Assembly (NCBI RefSeq): GCF_003226535.1
Contig: NZ_QKOB01000004.1
Span: forward strand, 1 to 64,000
Direction: 5' to 3'
Length of the DNA stretch: 64,000 nt
Source: Meiothermus sp. Pnk-1
GTDB taxonomy: Bacteria > Deinococcota > Deinococci > Deinococcales > Thermaceae
In this document: one piece after another, positions 28,852 through 38,270 of the stretch
Numbering within the stretch: the first letter of the stretch is position 1
Layout of the letters: the number at the start of each line of letters is the position of its first letter
The notes under the pieces: model-generated
What the model saw: only the letters and a program-made list of their open reading frames with translations
What the model was told of the DNA's origin: nothing
Databases searched by the model: none
Position numbers and translations under genes: made by a program

Positions 28852-31378
28852 TACCAGCCTGCTCAACCGGCCTCGGGAGCGCACGCTCACCGAGGAGTTT
28901 CCTTACTGGGAGATCCACGAGGGGGTGATGTTCCTCGAAGACGGGCGGTGCGAGGTGGGGGTGGAACTGGTGCTCAGGCCCACCCTGCTCCTGATGCAGA
29001 GCGAGCTCGAGGGCCTGCTCTACATGGTGCGCAGCGTCCTCAGGAACGGGGTGCCCCAGGGGACGCGGGCCCGGCTCTTGGTGGAGGCGGCTCCGGCCCC
29101 CGAAGGTTCGGTCACGGCCTATAAGGAGGCCTTCGAGCCCACCCACCCCACCGCCCGGGCCATCGGCGAGGAGCGCCACCGGCACTGGCACGACCTGTGG
29201 GCCAGAGGGCAGGTGATGGAGCGGCGGGCCTTCCTTACCGTCAGCTACGGCCACAAGCGACCCCGGCGGCTCCCCTTCGGGGGGGCCGAGTTGGCCCAGC
29301 GGGTCAAGGAGGGGGCCAAAATCCGCGAGCGCATCCGCATGATCGCCAAGGGCCGGGGGGTGGAGGTGCGGGAGATGGACTCCCAGGAGGTCTTCGGCCT
29401 GGCCTACCGCTACCTCAACCCCGGCCTCCGGCAGGGCGGGGTGCCCCGCTACCGCCCCACCTGGCAGCGCTACCCGCGCAAAGCGGTGGAGAAGATGCCG
29501 GGCCTCAGGCCCCCCACCCTGCGCACCCAGCTCCTGCGCAGCGAGGTGGACAACTCCTTCCGCGAGGCCCTCTACGTGGGGGGGCGCTGGCTCGGCATGT
29601 TCACCCTCTACACCATCCCCGACGAGACCTACACCGAGATGGGGGACGTGCTGGCCCTGGCCGGAGGGGGGGAGTTCTACCTGGTGGTGGACTTCTACCA
29701 CGAGCCCTACGAGAAGGCCCTCAAGGCGCTCAAGGCGCGGGCGCGGCGCTTCTACGCGGCCAGCGCCAACACCGAGACCTACGTGGACCCCAACATCCTG
29801 GTGGGGCAGCGGGAGACCGAGGGGGCCATCCAGCACATCTCCCAGTCTGGTGACCACGTCTACCGGGTGGGGGTGGCCCTGATCCTGATCGAGAAGGAGC
29901 GGGAGGCCCTGGAGCGCCGCTCGAACCAGGTGGTGGGGCGGCTTTCGGAAATCCCCGGCAACCCCTTCCGGCAGCTCAGGAACGGGCTCTTCGAGCCCTG
30001 GAAGAGCCGGGCCCCCTTCGGCGGGGGGATGAGCGACGAGGTGGTGAGCCTGCTGGAGTCCAACGCCGCCGACCTGGTGCCCCTCACGGGGGCCTGGAAG
30101 GGGCACGAGAAGCCGGTGGTCATGTTCCACAACCGCTTCCTCTCCCTCACCCGCTTCGACCCCTTCACGCCCTCCACCGCCAACTGGAACGGGATCATCG
30201 CGGGCGGCTCTGGCTCGGGCAAGACCTTCTTCACCCAGTACGTGCTCTCGGATTTGCTCCGACGCGACGAGGTGGACGTGGTGATCCTCGACCGGGGGAA
30301 GAACTACGAGGCGCTGGTGGAGGCCTTCGGCGGGGTGTTCATCGACATCCGCCCGGGCGGGGAGACGGCGGTGAACATGTTCGACCTGGAGGAGGGGGAG
30401 GCCGAGCCGGGCCCCGAGAAGCTTCAGGACGTGCTGCGCTTCTTGCGGGCCATCCTGCCGCCGGGGGAGGACCGCACCGAGGAGGCCGTCGAGAACGCCA
30501 TCCTCGAGGCGGCCATCGAGCAGACCTACAAGCGCGCGAGCCCCGACCTGCCCCAGCCGGACGGGAGCTACAGGAAGGTCTACCAGGGAGCCAGGCTCTC
30601 CGACCTGGTGCAGACGCTGGTGCTGCTGGACGAGGTGGGCAGCCGCCCGGCCTCCTCCTCGGAGAAGGAAGTGGCGCGGAAGCTGGCCCTCAGGCTTCAG
30701 TCCTGGGTGGGCGACAGCCCCAAAGGGCAGTTCCTCGACCGGCCCACCAACGTGCCCCTCTCCGAGGCGCGGGTGGTGTGCTACGAGCTCGAGGGGCTCA
30801 AGGACGACCTGGAGATCATCGGCACCCTGCTGATCGCCGACCTGGTCTGGAAGCGGGCCAAGCGGCAGAAGGACGGCAGGGGGCGGCGGGTGCTGGTGGT
30901 GCTGGACGAGGCCTGGAAGGTCTTCCAGAGCCCCTACGCCAGCCGCCTCATCGAGGAGCTGTACCGGCGCTTCCGCTTCCTGGGCGGGGGCATCTGGAGC
31001 ATCACCCAGAGCCTGGCCGACTTCGCCGGGGAGGGCCCCCGGGCCTTGCTGGCCAACACCAGCTTCCACTTCCTGCTCCGGCTCTCCCGGGGCGAAGCCG
31101 AGCTACAGGTGATGCGCGAGGTGCTGGGGATGCCCGACCGGGCCATCGCGGTGCACGAGCGGCTGACCGGGGTCAAGGGGGTCTACTCCGAGGCCCTGGC
31201 CTGGATTCGCACCGGCGAGGGCAAGGAGGGCGAGGTGATCGTGGTGCGGCCCAGCCCGGTGGACTACTGGCTGTTCACCTCCACCAAGGAGGAGGTGGCC
31301 CGCAGGCGGGAAATGGTGCGCAAGTACGGCGACGTGATGCGGGCGGTGCGGGCGCTGGCCTACGGAGAAGAAACATGA
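28838..31378 (+). CDS. VirB4 family T4SS ATPase
   Basis: 846 aa cytoplasmic ATPase that powers pilus assembly and transfer. Walker A GGSGSGKT at residues 456-463 in the context GIIAGGSGSGKTFFTQY, Walker B VLVVLDEAWKVF, and the downstream GGGIWSITQSLADF segment typical of VirB4. The N-terminal CagE/TrbE-type region spans about residues 20-420. The stop overlaps the next ATG (ATGA). Confidence 0.92.
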   Translation: MTASNTSLLNRPRERTLTEEFPYWEIHEGVMFLEDGRCEVGVELVLRPTLLLMQSELEGLLYMVRSVLRNGVPQGTRARLLVEAAPAPEGSVTAYKEAFEPTHPTARAIGEERHRHWHDLWARGQVMERRAFLTVSYGHKRPRRLPFGGAELAQRVKEGAKIRERIRMIAKGRGVEVREMDSQEVFGLAYRYLNPGLRQGGVPRYRPTWQRYPRKAVEKMPGLRPPTLRTQLLRSEVDNSFREALYVGGRWLGMFTLYTIPDETYTEMGDVLALAGGGEFYLVVDFYHEPYEKALKALKARARRFYAASANTETYVDPNILVGQRETEGAIQHISQSGDHVYRVGVALILIEKEREALERRSNQVVGRLSEIPGNPFRQLRNGLFEPWKSRAPFGGGMSDEVVSLLESNAADLVPLTGAWKGHEKPVVMFHNRFLSLTRFDPFTPSTANWNGIIAGGSGSGKTFFTQYVLSDLLRRDEVDVVILDRGKNYEALVEAFGGVFIDIRPGGETAVNMFDLEEGEAEPGPEKLQDVLRFLRAILPPGEDRTEEAVENAILEAAIEQTYKRASPDLPQPDGSYRKVYQGARLSDLVQTLVLLDEVGSRPASSSEKEVARKLALRLQSWVGDSPKGQFLDRPTNVPLSEARVVCYELEGLKDDLEIIGTLLIADLVWKRAKRQKDGRGRRVLVVLDEAWKVFQSPYASRLIEELYRRFRFLGGGIWSITQSLADFAGEGPRALLANTSFHFLLRLSRGEAELQVMREVLGMPDRAIAVHERLTGVKGVYSEALAWIRTGEGKEGEVIVVRPSPVDYWLFTSTKEEVARRREMVRKYGDVMRAVRALAYGEET

Positions 31379-32742
31379 GAAAGCTCTTTTTCCTGCTTTT
31401 GCTCCTTCCGGGGATAGCCCTGGCCCAGGACTACTTCATCGACCTGTCCCCTACCCCGGTTTCGCTGGCCCCGGGGAAGAGCGCCAAGGCCACGCTGGCG
31501 GTGCTGCCGGATGGGTTTACCGGAACGCTCCCCATCGCCGTCACCGGGCTGCCCCAGGGGGTGACCTACAGCCCCACCAGCATCACCGTCTCGGACCCCA
31601 AGAAGAACGCCACGGTGGATATGGTCTTCACGGCGGCGGCCAACGCCCCGACCAGCTCGAGCGCCGCCAAGATCACCGTGGGGCAGAAGACCTACTTCTT
31701 CAGCGTGGTGGTGGACCCGGCGGCGGAGCCCCCCTCCCAGAACCCGGCCGGCCTCGAGGCCATCTGGAACCAGGTGCAGCAGTGGGGAAGCACGGCCTGC
31801 GCCACCATCAACGCCTTCAGCCTGGAGAGCGTGCGCTGGGTGTGCACCCTCTACCGCACCCTGAACCGGGCGGTGGGGATGTGGGACGAGGTGAAGCAGG
31901 ACTTTGACATGCTCAAAAAGGAAGGCTTCATCACCGGGGTGAGCTACCTGGTCAACGGGCTGGGGGCGGAGCTGGGGCTGGCCCAGGCCAACGCGGGGGT
32001 GGATCAGCTCGAGCGGGACTTCCTCGCCCTCAGGCGCAACTACCGCCAGATGGTGGCCAAGATTTCCACCTGGCTGGCCCGGGTGCGAGAGAAGCAGGTC
32101 GAGGCCATCCAGAACAACCCCTACCCCAACGGCAGCCCCTCGTGGTGGGCGGTGGAGGCCATCAAGCTCAACCCCAACCTGTTGCTGAGCGAGCTCGATA
32201 CCTTGCGCGCGCAGGAGAGATTGGCCAAGCTACGGACCAAGGTCGAGGCCAACGCAGCGGCGGCGGAGAAGCAGGTCGAGAACGCCACCAACCAGACCCA
32301 GGACGACCTCTCCAAGGCCCTCCAGGTCACCAACCCCCTGCCCTCACAGGAGGGCGAGGCCGAGCAGGTGGTGCGGCGGGCCAAGGAGGCCAACTCCACC
32401 CGCGAGGTGCTGGAGGTGCTGGTGGACGCGCAGGCCAAGATCATGCGGCAGAACCTGACCAACACCCAGGACGTGGTGGCGGCGGTGCGGCAGACTGCCG
32501 CCCAGCAGGCCTACACCACCCAGCAGCTCACCAACCTGATCGAGATCGAGCTCCAGCGGCGGGCCGACGAGGTCAACGCCTGGAAGGCCGAGGTGGAGCG
32601 AACCATGGCCGAGGTCAGCGAGGAGGCCGCGGACCAGACCGCCAACCTCAGGATGCTGGCCACCCTCTCCCGCACGGTGGCCTGCCCGGACGGGGTGCTG
32701 GGGCCGGGGCAGGACGGGACGGTCACCTGCATCCGCCCGTAG
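31375..32742 (+). CDS. Secreted coiled-coil protein, VirB5-position
   Basis: 455 aa. Signal peptide MRKLFFLLLLLPGIALA, then an Ig-like beta domain (SPTPVSLAPGKSAKATLAVL), and a long helical region (about 180-430) with coiled-coil character and a Cys pair (STACATINAF, VRWVCTLYR). VirB5/TrbJ proteins are secreted, helical and lie between virB4 and virB6, which supports the call. The extra N-terminal beta domain is unusual for VirB5. The frame is open far upstream inside virB4, but the ATG at 31375 is set by the ATGA overlap and signal peptide. Confidence 0.65.
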   Translation: MRKLFFLLLLLPGIALAQDYFIDLSPTPVSLAPGKSAKATLAVLPDGFTGTLPIAVTGLPQGVTYSPTSITVSDPKKNATVDMVFTAAANAPTSSSAAKITVGQKTYFFSVVVDPAAEPPSQNPAGLEAIWNQVQQWGSTACATINAFSLESVRWVCTLYRTLNRAVGMWDEVKQDFDMLKKEGFITGVSYLVNGLGAELGLAQANAGVDQLERDFLALRRNYRQMVAKISTWLARVREKQVEAIQNNPYPNGSPSWWAVEAIKLNPNLLLSELDTLRAQERLAKLRTKVEANAAAAEKQVENATNQTQDDLSKALQVTNPLPSQEGEAEQVVRRAKEANSTREVLEVLVDAQAKIMRQNLTNTQDVVAAVRQTAAQQAYTTQQLTNLIEIELQRRADEVNAWKAEVERTMAEVSEEAADQTANLRMLATLSRTVACPDGVLGPGQDGTVTCIRP

Positions 32743-32751
32743 GAGGCCACG

Positions 32752-34143
32752 GTGCGTAGGTTTGTTCCCATCTTCCTGATGATCCTGGTGGGGCTGGCCG
32801 GGGTGGCCCTGGCCGACGATCCTCAGGTGCCGCCGCCCAGCGGCACCGCGCAGCAGCAGAGCCTGGTCCAGAGCTTCTTTGACCTCTCGCGCTGGCTCCA
32901 GAGCATCAGCCGCGACCTGGGCCGCCTGGAGAGCGGGATTTCGGGGCTGGCCCTGGCCCTGGTGATGCTGGGGTTCGTCTACGGCATAGTCCAGGGAATC
33001 CTGGGCGGCGGCCTGGAGGCCATCAAGGGGGCCTTCACGCGGCTGGCGGTGGTGGGGCTGCTGCTGTCGCTGTTCAACAGCGGCTTCGTCGGCAATACCG
33101 TGAACGGGGCTATGGAGAAAGCGCGGGAGTGGGGCACCGACTCGATGACGGCCACCCTCTCCGACGCCGGGGATAGCCTCGACGCGCTGGCCATGCGGAT
33201 CATCCCCTTCATGGGGGCGGTGGGGGCGGTCAAGGTCATGACCGCGAAGGTCGCTGAGAACGCGGCCAAGAGCGCGGTCACCCGGTCGGTCGCCTCCGGG
33301 ACAGGCGCAGGGGCGGGCAAGGTGCTCCAGTACCTCAACTGGACCACGCTGCTCCTGATTCCGCTGATGCTGTTCTTCTTCATCCTCATCGTGGTGGCCT
33401 CGTTCACGGTGCAGGTGGGCCTGGCCCTGTTCCCACTGGCCGCAGCCCTGCTCATCTTCCCCAGGGGTTCAGCGGCGGACTGGTTTGGCAAGTGGGTGGC
33501 GGCGGTGATGGGGGCGCTGCTCATCGTGATCCTGCTGCCCATCGGCTTCAAGGCGGCGGTGGAAATCGGGATCAACCGTCCAGTGTACCTGGTCAACAGC
33601 CACGTGGACCAGGCGCTGGACAAGATGAAGGCGGTCAAGGAGAAGAGCGAGGAGGCCTTGGAGGTGGCTAAAAGTGACGAAAACTGCGGCCTCAATCCGT
33701 TGTGCGCCCTGGGGGCTAAATTCGACGCGGCGAAGACCGAACTGACCCTAGCGCTACAGGCGTTGCAGACGGTGGTCACGGCCTGGCTGCTGGGGGTTCT
33801 CCTGTTGCTGTGCGGCATGGCGGCGGCGGGCTACATCATGTTCAACGTCGAGCGGGTGGCCATGAGTTTCATCGGCGGCTTCGTGGCTACCGGCGTGCGC
33901 CAGATGATGGGCACGGCCTCCCTGGGCGGGCGGGTGTACAGCGGGGGCGCGGCGGCGCAGGGTGGAACCGCAAGCCCCGCAAACCCGTCTGTTGTCCAGG
34001 TCAACCCGCGCCCGGTGAGCTACGATATACAGCCCTACTACGGGTACAGCCAGGGCGAGGTGATCGAGGGCGAGTGGAGGCCGGTGCGGGAGTTGCCCAA
34101 CCCCGCGCCGCGCGGCCTGCCCGAATCGTCCAGCGATAGCTAA
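32752..34143 (+). CDS. VirB6/TrbL-like polytopic membrane protein
   Basis: 463 aa. Signal or anchor at the start, then several hydrophobic helices (GLALALVMLGFVYGIVQGIL; LLLIPLMLFFFILIVVASFT; VGLALFPLAAALLIF; MGALLIVILLPIGF; TAWLLGVLLLLCGMAAAGYI) and a glycine-rich polar tail. TrbL/VirB6 forms the inner-membrane pore of the T4SS. GTG start with GGAGG upstream, 9 bp after the VirB5-like gene. Confidence 0.8.
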   Translation: MRRFVPIFLMILVGLAGVALADDPQVPPPSGTAQQQSLVQSFFDLSRWLQSISRDLGRLESGISGLALALVMLGFVYGIVQGILGGGLEAIKGAFTRLAVVGLLLSLFNSGFVGNTVNGAMEKAREWGTDSMTATLSDAGDSLDALAMRIIPFMGAVGAVKVMTAKVAENAAKSAVTRSVASGTGAGAGKVLQYLNWTTLLLIPLMLFFFILIVVASFTVQVGLALFPLAAALLIFPRGSAADWFGKWVAAVMGALLIVILLPIGFKAAVEIGINRPVYLVNSHVDQALDKMKAVKEKSEEALEVAKSDENCGLNPLCALGAKFDAAKTELTLALQALQTVVTAWLLGVLLLLCGMAAAGYIMFNVERVAMSFIGGFVATGVRQMMGTASLGGRVYSGGAAAQGGTASPANPSVVQVNPRPVSYDIQPYYGYSQGEVIEGEWRPVRELPNPAPRGLPESSSDS

Positions 34144-34162
34144 GGCTGCTTTGAGAGGAAGC

Positions 34163-34390
34163 ATGGAACTGAACACTTCTGATCTGATCGAAGGCAAGGA
34201 GCTGCTCGGACGCTGGTTCACCCACCGGGGCCGCGACTGCGTGGTGCGGGCGGTGGGCAAGGTACAGGAAACGCCCGGTCGGGCCGGGAATGAGGTGGGC
34301 ACCTGGCAGCTCGAGGTGGACGGGCAGGTCCTCGAGCGGGTCTACGGCACCCTGGACGCGGCCACCCGGAGGTTGGCAGAACGGGTATGA
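34163..34390 (+). CDS. Small hypothetical protein before virD4
   Basis: 75 aa, soluble (LLGRWFTHRGRDCVVRAVGK). A GAGGAA ribosome site supports the ATG at 34163 over the TTG at 34151. It overlaps virD4 by 4 bp. Role unknown; possibly a coupling-protein accessory. Confidence 0.6.
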   Translation: MELNTSDLIEGKELLGRWFTHRGRDCVVRAVGKVQETPGRAGNEVGTWQLEVDGQVLERVYGTLDAATRRLAERV

Positions 34391-36648
34391 GCGTGGCCCG
34401 GCGGCAGTCCCTGCTGGAAGTCCCCACCTCCCAGAAGCTCCTACGGTTTCTGGGAGGCTTGGTCATTCTGGGCACCCTGGCCGGAGCCCTCTGGCTGGTG
34501 GCGCAGAGCGCAATGGAGGTGGCCTCGCAGATGATGCGGGCCGGGTGGGGCGGCCCTTTGAAGGCGGCTTCGCCCGGGGAGCTGATCCTGCGCTGCAACA
34601 CCGACTTCACCGGCGGTTGCTCGCGGCTGTTCAACGAGCTCTGGCAGAAGGCCCTGCCGCTGGACACCCTGCGGCTGGTGGTGGCGGCGGGGTTCGCCCT
34701 GGGGATGCTGCCCTTCCTGATCCGCCCGCGCCGCCCGCGCAAGCTGCCGGGGCAGGGGCGCTGGGCCACCGCCAAAGACCTGGCGGGCTACCTGGGCGAG
34801 AAGGGAACCGGCTGGTACGGCCTGTTCGAGGGCAAGCCGCTACGGGTGCCCCCCATGGAGCGGCGCACCGGGACGCTGGTGGTGGGCAAGCCGGGCGGGG
34901 GCAAGACCACCGGCTACTACCAGCCGAACCTGCTGCTGGACGCCCGCGACGGCTGGAGCGCGGTCGTGTTCGACCTCAAGTGGCCCGACGAGGGCGGGCT
35001 GATGGAGGCGGTGAGCTACTACCGCCACTTCGGGCGGGCGGTGTACACCTATACGCCCTTTGCCGAGGGCTCGGCCCGGATCGCCCTGCTGGAGGGGGCC
35101 GAGAACCCCCAGGAAGCCTCCAACATCGCCGACATCCTGGTGCCCCGGGTGGCCGACGGGGGGGCGGAGTTCTACGCCAACCTCGAGCGGATGCTGCTGG
35201 CCGGGCTGGTCTGGATCGAGGGGCAGGAGGGGCGCTACTCCCTGCGGCACATCCTCGAGGTGCTGCGGCAGGGCAAGGAGGAGCTCAAAGCCTACGCCGA
35301 GGTGCGCCCGCACCTCAAAGAGCGGATCGGGGCGGTCTTGCAGACCCGGGAGGACATCCTGGCGGGAGTGGTGGCGGGGCTGGCGGGGAAGCTGGCCCTC
35401 TTCGAGAACGACCGCCTGGACGCCTCGAGCCTGCCCGGGACGGGGGCCGTGCCCTGGGAGCGCTTCTTCGGCGAGCCCAGCCTGCTCTACATCGGCATCC
35501 CCCAGGAGCACCTGGAGGGGGGCAAGGCCACGGCCCTCTTGTGGCTGGTCAAGCGCATCCTGGACCGGGAAATCCACCGGGCCGCGGCCCGGGGCGGGGG
35601 GACGCTCAAGACCCTCACCTCGGTCTACCTCGACGAGTTCACCGCCTTCGGCAAGCTCCCCGGCATCGAGGACAACCTCAAGACCATGCGCTCGAAGGGG
35701 GCAGCCTTCCACATCAGCGTGCAGAACCTGGCCAACGGGCGCTCGGTGTACGGGCGGGACGTGTGGGAGAGCATCCAGGGCACCTTCGGGCAGCAGGTGT
35801 ACCTGCTCGAGCGCCTCTCGGAGGAGGACCGCAAGTGGCTGGCCCGCACGCTGGGCTACGAGACGGTGGTGGGGTACTCAAGAAGTTCCTCCAAAAGCGG
35901 CTTCCTCTCGGGCAGCGAGGGAGAGGGGGAGCGCGAGGAGGCCCGCTTCCTGCTCTCGGCCGAGGAGATGCGCGAGGTCAAGAAGGGCGAGACGGTGGTG
36001 ATCCTCGACGGCAAGCCGCCGGTGCGCACCTACCTGGGGGGGATGTGGGAGCGGCGGCACCCCCTGCACGCCCTGTACGAGAAGGCCAGAAGGCTCAGGG
36101 CGGGACAGGGCGGGACTCCCGCGCCGCGCCCTGAGCAGGCCGCCGAACCGCCCGCACCGCTACCCCACGCTCCGCTCGGTGAAACTACGCCACCTTCGCC
36201 GCCGGTGACCGGGGATCCAGAAGCCAGCGATCCCCGCAGCCTGGAGTCTTACATTCGCCGCCTGGCGTCCACGATGCCGGTGTTTCAGCGCTACTACCAC
36301 AAGAAGACCACCACCGGGATTCGCTTCGTGCTGCCCGAGGGCTTCCCCCCGCCCGAGACCGCCTGGGTGCGGGAGGGCTGGGTCGAGGTGCGGGGCCAGA
36401 AGGAGCTCTCGCTCAACCTCACCAGCCGGGGGCTGGAGGCCCTGGAGAAGCCTTTCGTGGCGGCGCTGGTGCGTTGGTGCCGGGTGCGGGAGTGGGCGAG
36501 GCGGCAGGGCGTGGACGGCCAGGCCGAGGTCTGCATGAGCGGCGAGGAGGCCGAGACCGTCCTGCGGGAGTACGCGAAGAAGCTCCCCACGGAAGAAGGA
36601 AAGGTGCGGGTGGCGGTGCGGCTGGAGGCCCTGGGAGATGGAGCTTGA
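34387..36648 (+). CDS. VirD4/TraG-type coupling protein
   Basis: 753 aa. Two N-terminal membrane helices (FLGGLVILGTLAGALWLVAQ; LRLVVAAGFALGMLPFLI), Walker A GKPGGGKT at residues 167-174, Walker B VYLDEFTAFGKLPGIEDNL and the ISVQNLANG segment typical of VirD4. It couples the DNA substrate to the T4SS channel. The C-terminal about 200 residues (from about 590) are an added domain not usual in VirD4, with a Pro-rich linker first. Confidence 0.92.
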   Translation: MSVARRQSLLEVPTSQKLLRFLGGLVILGTLAGALWLVAQSAMEVASQMMRAGWGGPLKAASPGELILRCNTDFTGGCSRLFNELWQKALPLDTLRLVVAAGFALGMLPFLIRPRRPRKLPGQGRWATAKDLAGYLGEKGTGWYGLFEGKPLRVPPMERRTGTLVVGKPGGGKTTGYYQPNLLLDARDGWSAVVFDLKWPDEGGLMEAVSYYRHFGRAVYTYTPFAEGSARIALLEGAENPQEASNIADILVPRVADGGAEFYANLERMLLAGLVWIEGQEGRYSLRHILEVLRQGKEELKAYAEVRPHLKERIGAVLQTREDILAGVVAGLAGKLALFENDRLDASSLPGTGAVPWERFFGEPSLLYIGIPQEHLEGGKATALLWLVKRILDREIHRAAARGGGTLKTLTSVYLDEFTAFGKLPGIEDNLKTMRSKGAAFHISVQNLANGRSVYGRDVWESIQGTFGQQVYLLERLSEEDRKWLARTLGYETVVGYSRSSSKSGFLSGSEGEGEREEARFLLSAEEMREVKKGETVVILDGKPPVRTYLGGMWERRHPLHALYEKARRLRAGQGGTPAPRPEQAAEPPAPLPHAPLGETTPPSPPVTGDPEASDPRSLESYIRRLASTMPVFQRYYHKKTTTGIRFVLPEGFPPPETAWVREGWVEVRGQKELSLNLTSRGLEALEKPFVAALVRWCRVREWARRQGVDGQAEVCMSGEEAETVLREYAKKLPTEEGKVRVAVRLEALGDGA

Positions 36649-36847
36649 GGCGCGGGAGTTCTGGCGGCTGCTGGAGCACGCCACCTGGGTGGTGTGGGAG
36701 GGGCCGCTCTGCTTCGTGTGGCTTCCCGGCGAGGGTGGCCGAGTATTCCGATACGAGGATGCTCGTGTGGTGGTGCTGGCCGAGGGCGAAGCGGCCCTTG
36801 AAGTGGCCCGCCGGATGGGGGTGAAGGATGCGCTGGCTGTGGCTTAG
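36638..36847 (+). CDS. Small hypothetical protein after virD4
   Basis: 69 aa soluble protein (LEHATWVVWEGPLCFVWLPG). Start ATG at 36638 with GGAG immediately before it, overlapping virD4 by 11 bp and the next gene by 20 bp. Unrecognised. Confidence 0.55.
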   Translation: MELEAREFWRLLEHATWVVWEGPLCFVWLPGEGGRVFRYEDARVVVLAEGEAALEVARRMGVKDALAVA

Positions 36848-37319
36848 TTTGCTGCTGGCGACGGGGATGGCGCAGGAGAGCGCGCCTGCCCTCTCGGAAG
36901 CCGAGGTGACCCGGCTCCTGGCCGCCGCCCGCAGCGAGGTGCTCCTGGAGATGAGCGTCTTCGACGACCGCGCCGTGGCCGAGGGCTACCGGGTGGCGGT
37001 GGGCGAGCGGGGGGCCAGGGGGTACATCCTCACCCGGGGGGACACCGCCGAGATCGGGGCGTCTTACCTCCCCTGGGCCTCCATCCTGAGCGGGACGGGG
37101 GCAAGACTGCTGGCCTACACCCGGGGGGACTACGTGGTGGTGGACCGCCAGGTGGCCGTCATCCGCGAGACGCGGATGGGGCTGCCGGTCTACCGGCTGG
37201 AGGAGAACCCGGGCCGGGTGGCGGCCCTGGTGCGGCAGTTCGTGGACGCCTACAGGGTGGCCCGCCCCTACTCGGTGGAGGGGCTGGTGCGACGTAGCGC
37301 GCAGAAATACGTGAGGTAG
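36828..37319 (+). CDS. Secreted protein resembling a degenerate phospholipase D half
   Basis: 163 aa with a short signal peptide (LLLATGMA-Q). The rest follows the order of one PLD half-domain: LLAAARSEVLLEMSVFDDRA, a central strand-turn, then LLAYTRGDYVVVDRQVAVIR where an HxKxxxxD motif would be, and a helix VAALVRQFVDAYR. The His and Lys are absent (R, D), so catalysis is unlikely. Similar layouts occur in the genes at 40828, 41415 and 42760. Inference from pattern only. Confidence 0.45.
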   Translation: MRWLWLSLLLATGMAQESAPALSEAEVTRLLAAARSEVLLEMSVFDDRAVAEGYRVAVGERGARGYILTRGDTAEIGASYLPWASILSGTGARLLAYTRGDYVVVDRQVAVIRETRMGLPVYRLEENPGRVAALVRQFVDAYRVARPYSVEGLVRRSAQKYVR

Positions 37320-37322
37320 CGA

Positions 37323-37571
37323 GTGGAACGAGTCATGCGCATCGCAGGTTGGGCCGGAGTGGTGGTAGGGCTTTCGGGCGTGCTGCCGGGGGTTTTTCTT
37401 CTCCGGGGAGGCATGATCGAGTTCGGCATGGTGCTCTTGTTGCTGGGGGCCATCCTGCTGACACACGTAGAGGTGCTCGAGGAGATGCGGCAGGTGCGGC
37501 GGGCGCTGGCCCGGATCGCCCTGCATACCGAGCGGCCTCCGGCTCCGAAGGAGGAGGCCAGTGTTGATTGA
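37323..37571 (+). CDS. Small two-helix membrane protein
   Basis: 82 aa. Two hydrophobic stretches (MRIAGWAGVVVGLSGVLPGV; MIEFGMVLLLLGAILLTHVE) and a polar coiled tail. GTG start at 37323, 3 bp after the previous stop. Unknown T4SS accessory. Confidence 0.6.
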   Translation: MERVMRIAGWAGVVVGLSGVLPGVFLLRGGMIEFGMVLLLLGAILLTHVEVLEEMRQVRRALARIALHTERPPAPKEEASVD

Positions 37572-37827
37572 CGAGCAAGGGCAGGGGGTGGGCGCATTCA
37601 CCCTGGAGGAGTGTGGCCACTCCGGGCGGCTGCTGTGGTTGGCGACCTGGGCCGCCGGGCGGTTCGGCCTGGGGGCGGAGTTCGTGGACGGGGCTCGCCT
37701 GCACGACGTGGGCAAGCTGTATGTACCGCGTTACGACCTGCTGAAGAGACCGCTCGACGAGTTCGAGGAGAGCGTGGTGCGCTTCCACGTCCTGGAGTAC
37801 CTGGAGGCGGAATGGCCCGACTGTTAG
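37561..37827 (+). CDS. Mini HD-domain protein
   Basis: 88 aa. [14 protein letters not shown] and [20 protein letters not shown] give the H...HDxGK core of HD-GYP phosphodiesterases, including the KP that follows. The GYP half and downstream ligands are missing, so it is either a stripped regulatory binder or inactive. It overlaps both neighbours (11 and 16 bp), so it is translated as part of the transfer operon and is not an obvious relic. Confidence 0.6.
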   Translation: MLIDEQGQGVGAFTLEECGHSGRLLWLATWAAGRFGLGAEFVDGARLHDVGKLYVPRYDLLKRPLDEFEESVVRFHVLEYLEAEWPDC

Positions 37828-38270
37828 CCCTGCTGGTCCTGGCCTCGTGGGGGCTGGCCTGTGGCCGCATCCCCCCTGACCTGGCGGGCTGGGCGGCCTA
37901 CTACGCCCGGGGCTACGGCCTCGACCCCGACCTGCTGGTGGCGCTGGTCTGGGTGGAGAGCCGCTTCTGCCCCGATGCGGTCTCCCCCGAAGGGGCGGTG
38001 GGACTGGGGCAGATCATGCCCGCGACCGGGAAGGCCATCGGCATCTCGCAAGAGCGCCTGGCCCACCCGCAGTGGAACCTGTGGGGTACGGCCCGGCACC
38101 TGCGGCAGCTATGGGACAGCTTCCGGGACTGGAGGTTAGCCCTCGCCGCCTACAACGCCGGGAGCGGCGCGGTGCGCAAGTACGGGGGCATTCCCCCCTA
38201 CCCCGAAACGCAGAAATACGTGAGGGACGTGCTATGGGTGTACCGGTGGTTGAAGAACAGAAAAGCGTAA
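37812..38270 (+). CDS. VirB1-like lytic transglycosylase
   Basis: 152 aa. Signal peptide ([14 protein letters not shown], possible lipobox cysteine 17). SLT domain with catalytic glutamate in [34 protein letters not shown] and [14 protein letters not shown]. It opens peptidoglycan for the transfer channel. The start at 37812 overlaps the HD gene, and the end overlaps the ATPase gene by 37 bp. Confidence 0.88.
   Translation: MARLLALLVLASWGLACGRIPPDLAGWAAYYARGYGLDPDLLVALVWVESRFCPDAVSPEGAVGLGQIMPATGKAIGISQERLAHPQWNLWGTARHLRQLWDSFRDWRLALAAYNAGSGAVRKYGGIPPYPETQKYVRDVLWVYRWLKNRKA

Noticed and set aside
28775-31069. 764-codon open frame on the minus strand
   Set aside because: It is the antisense shadow of virB4. 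Its composition is Gly/His/Pro/Leu-rich with no family features, while the plus strand has Walker motifs and operon overlaps.
38072-38233. Longer N-terminus for the Ycf45-like ATPase
   Set aside because: The extra codons are the transglycosylase gene in another frame; no family-like sequence and no ribosome site.
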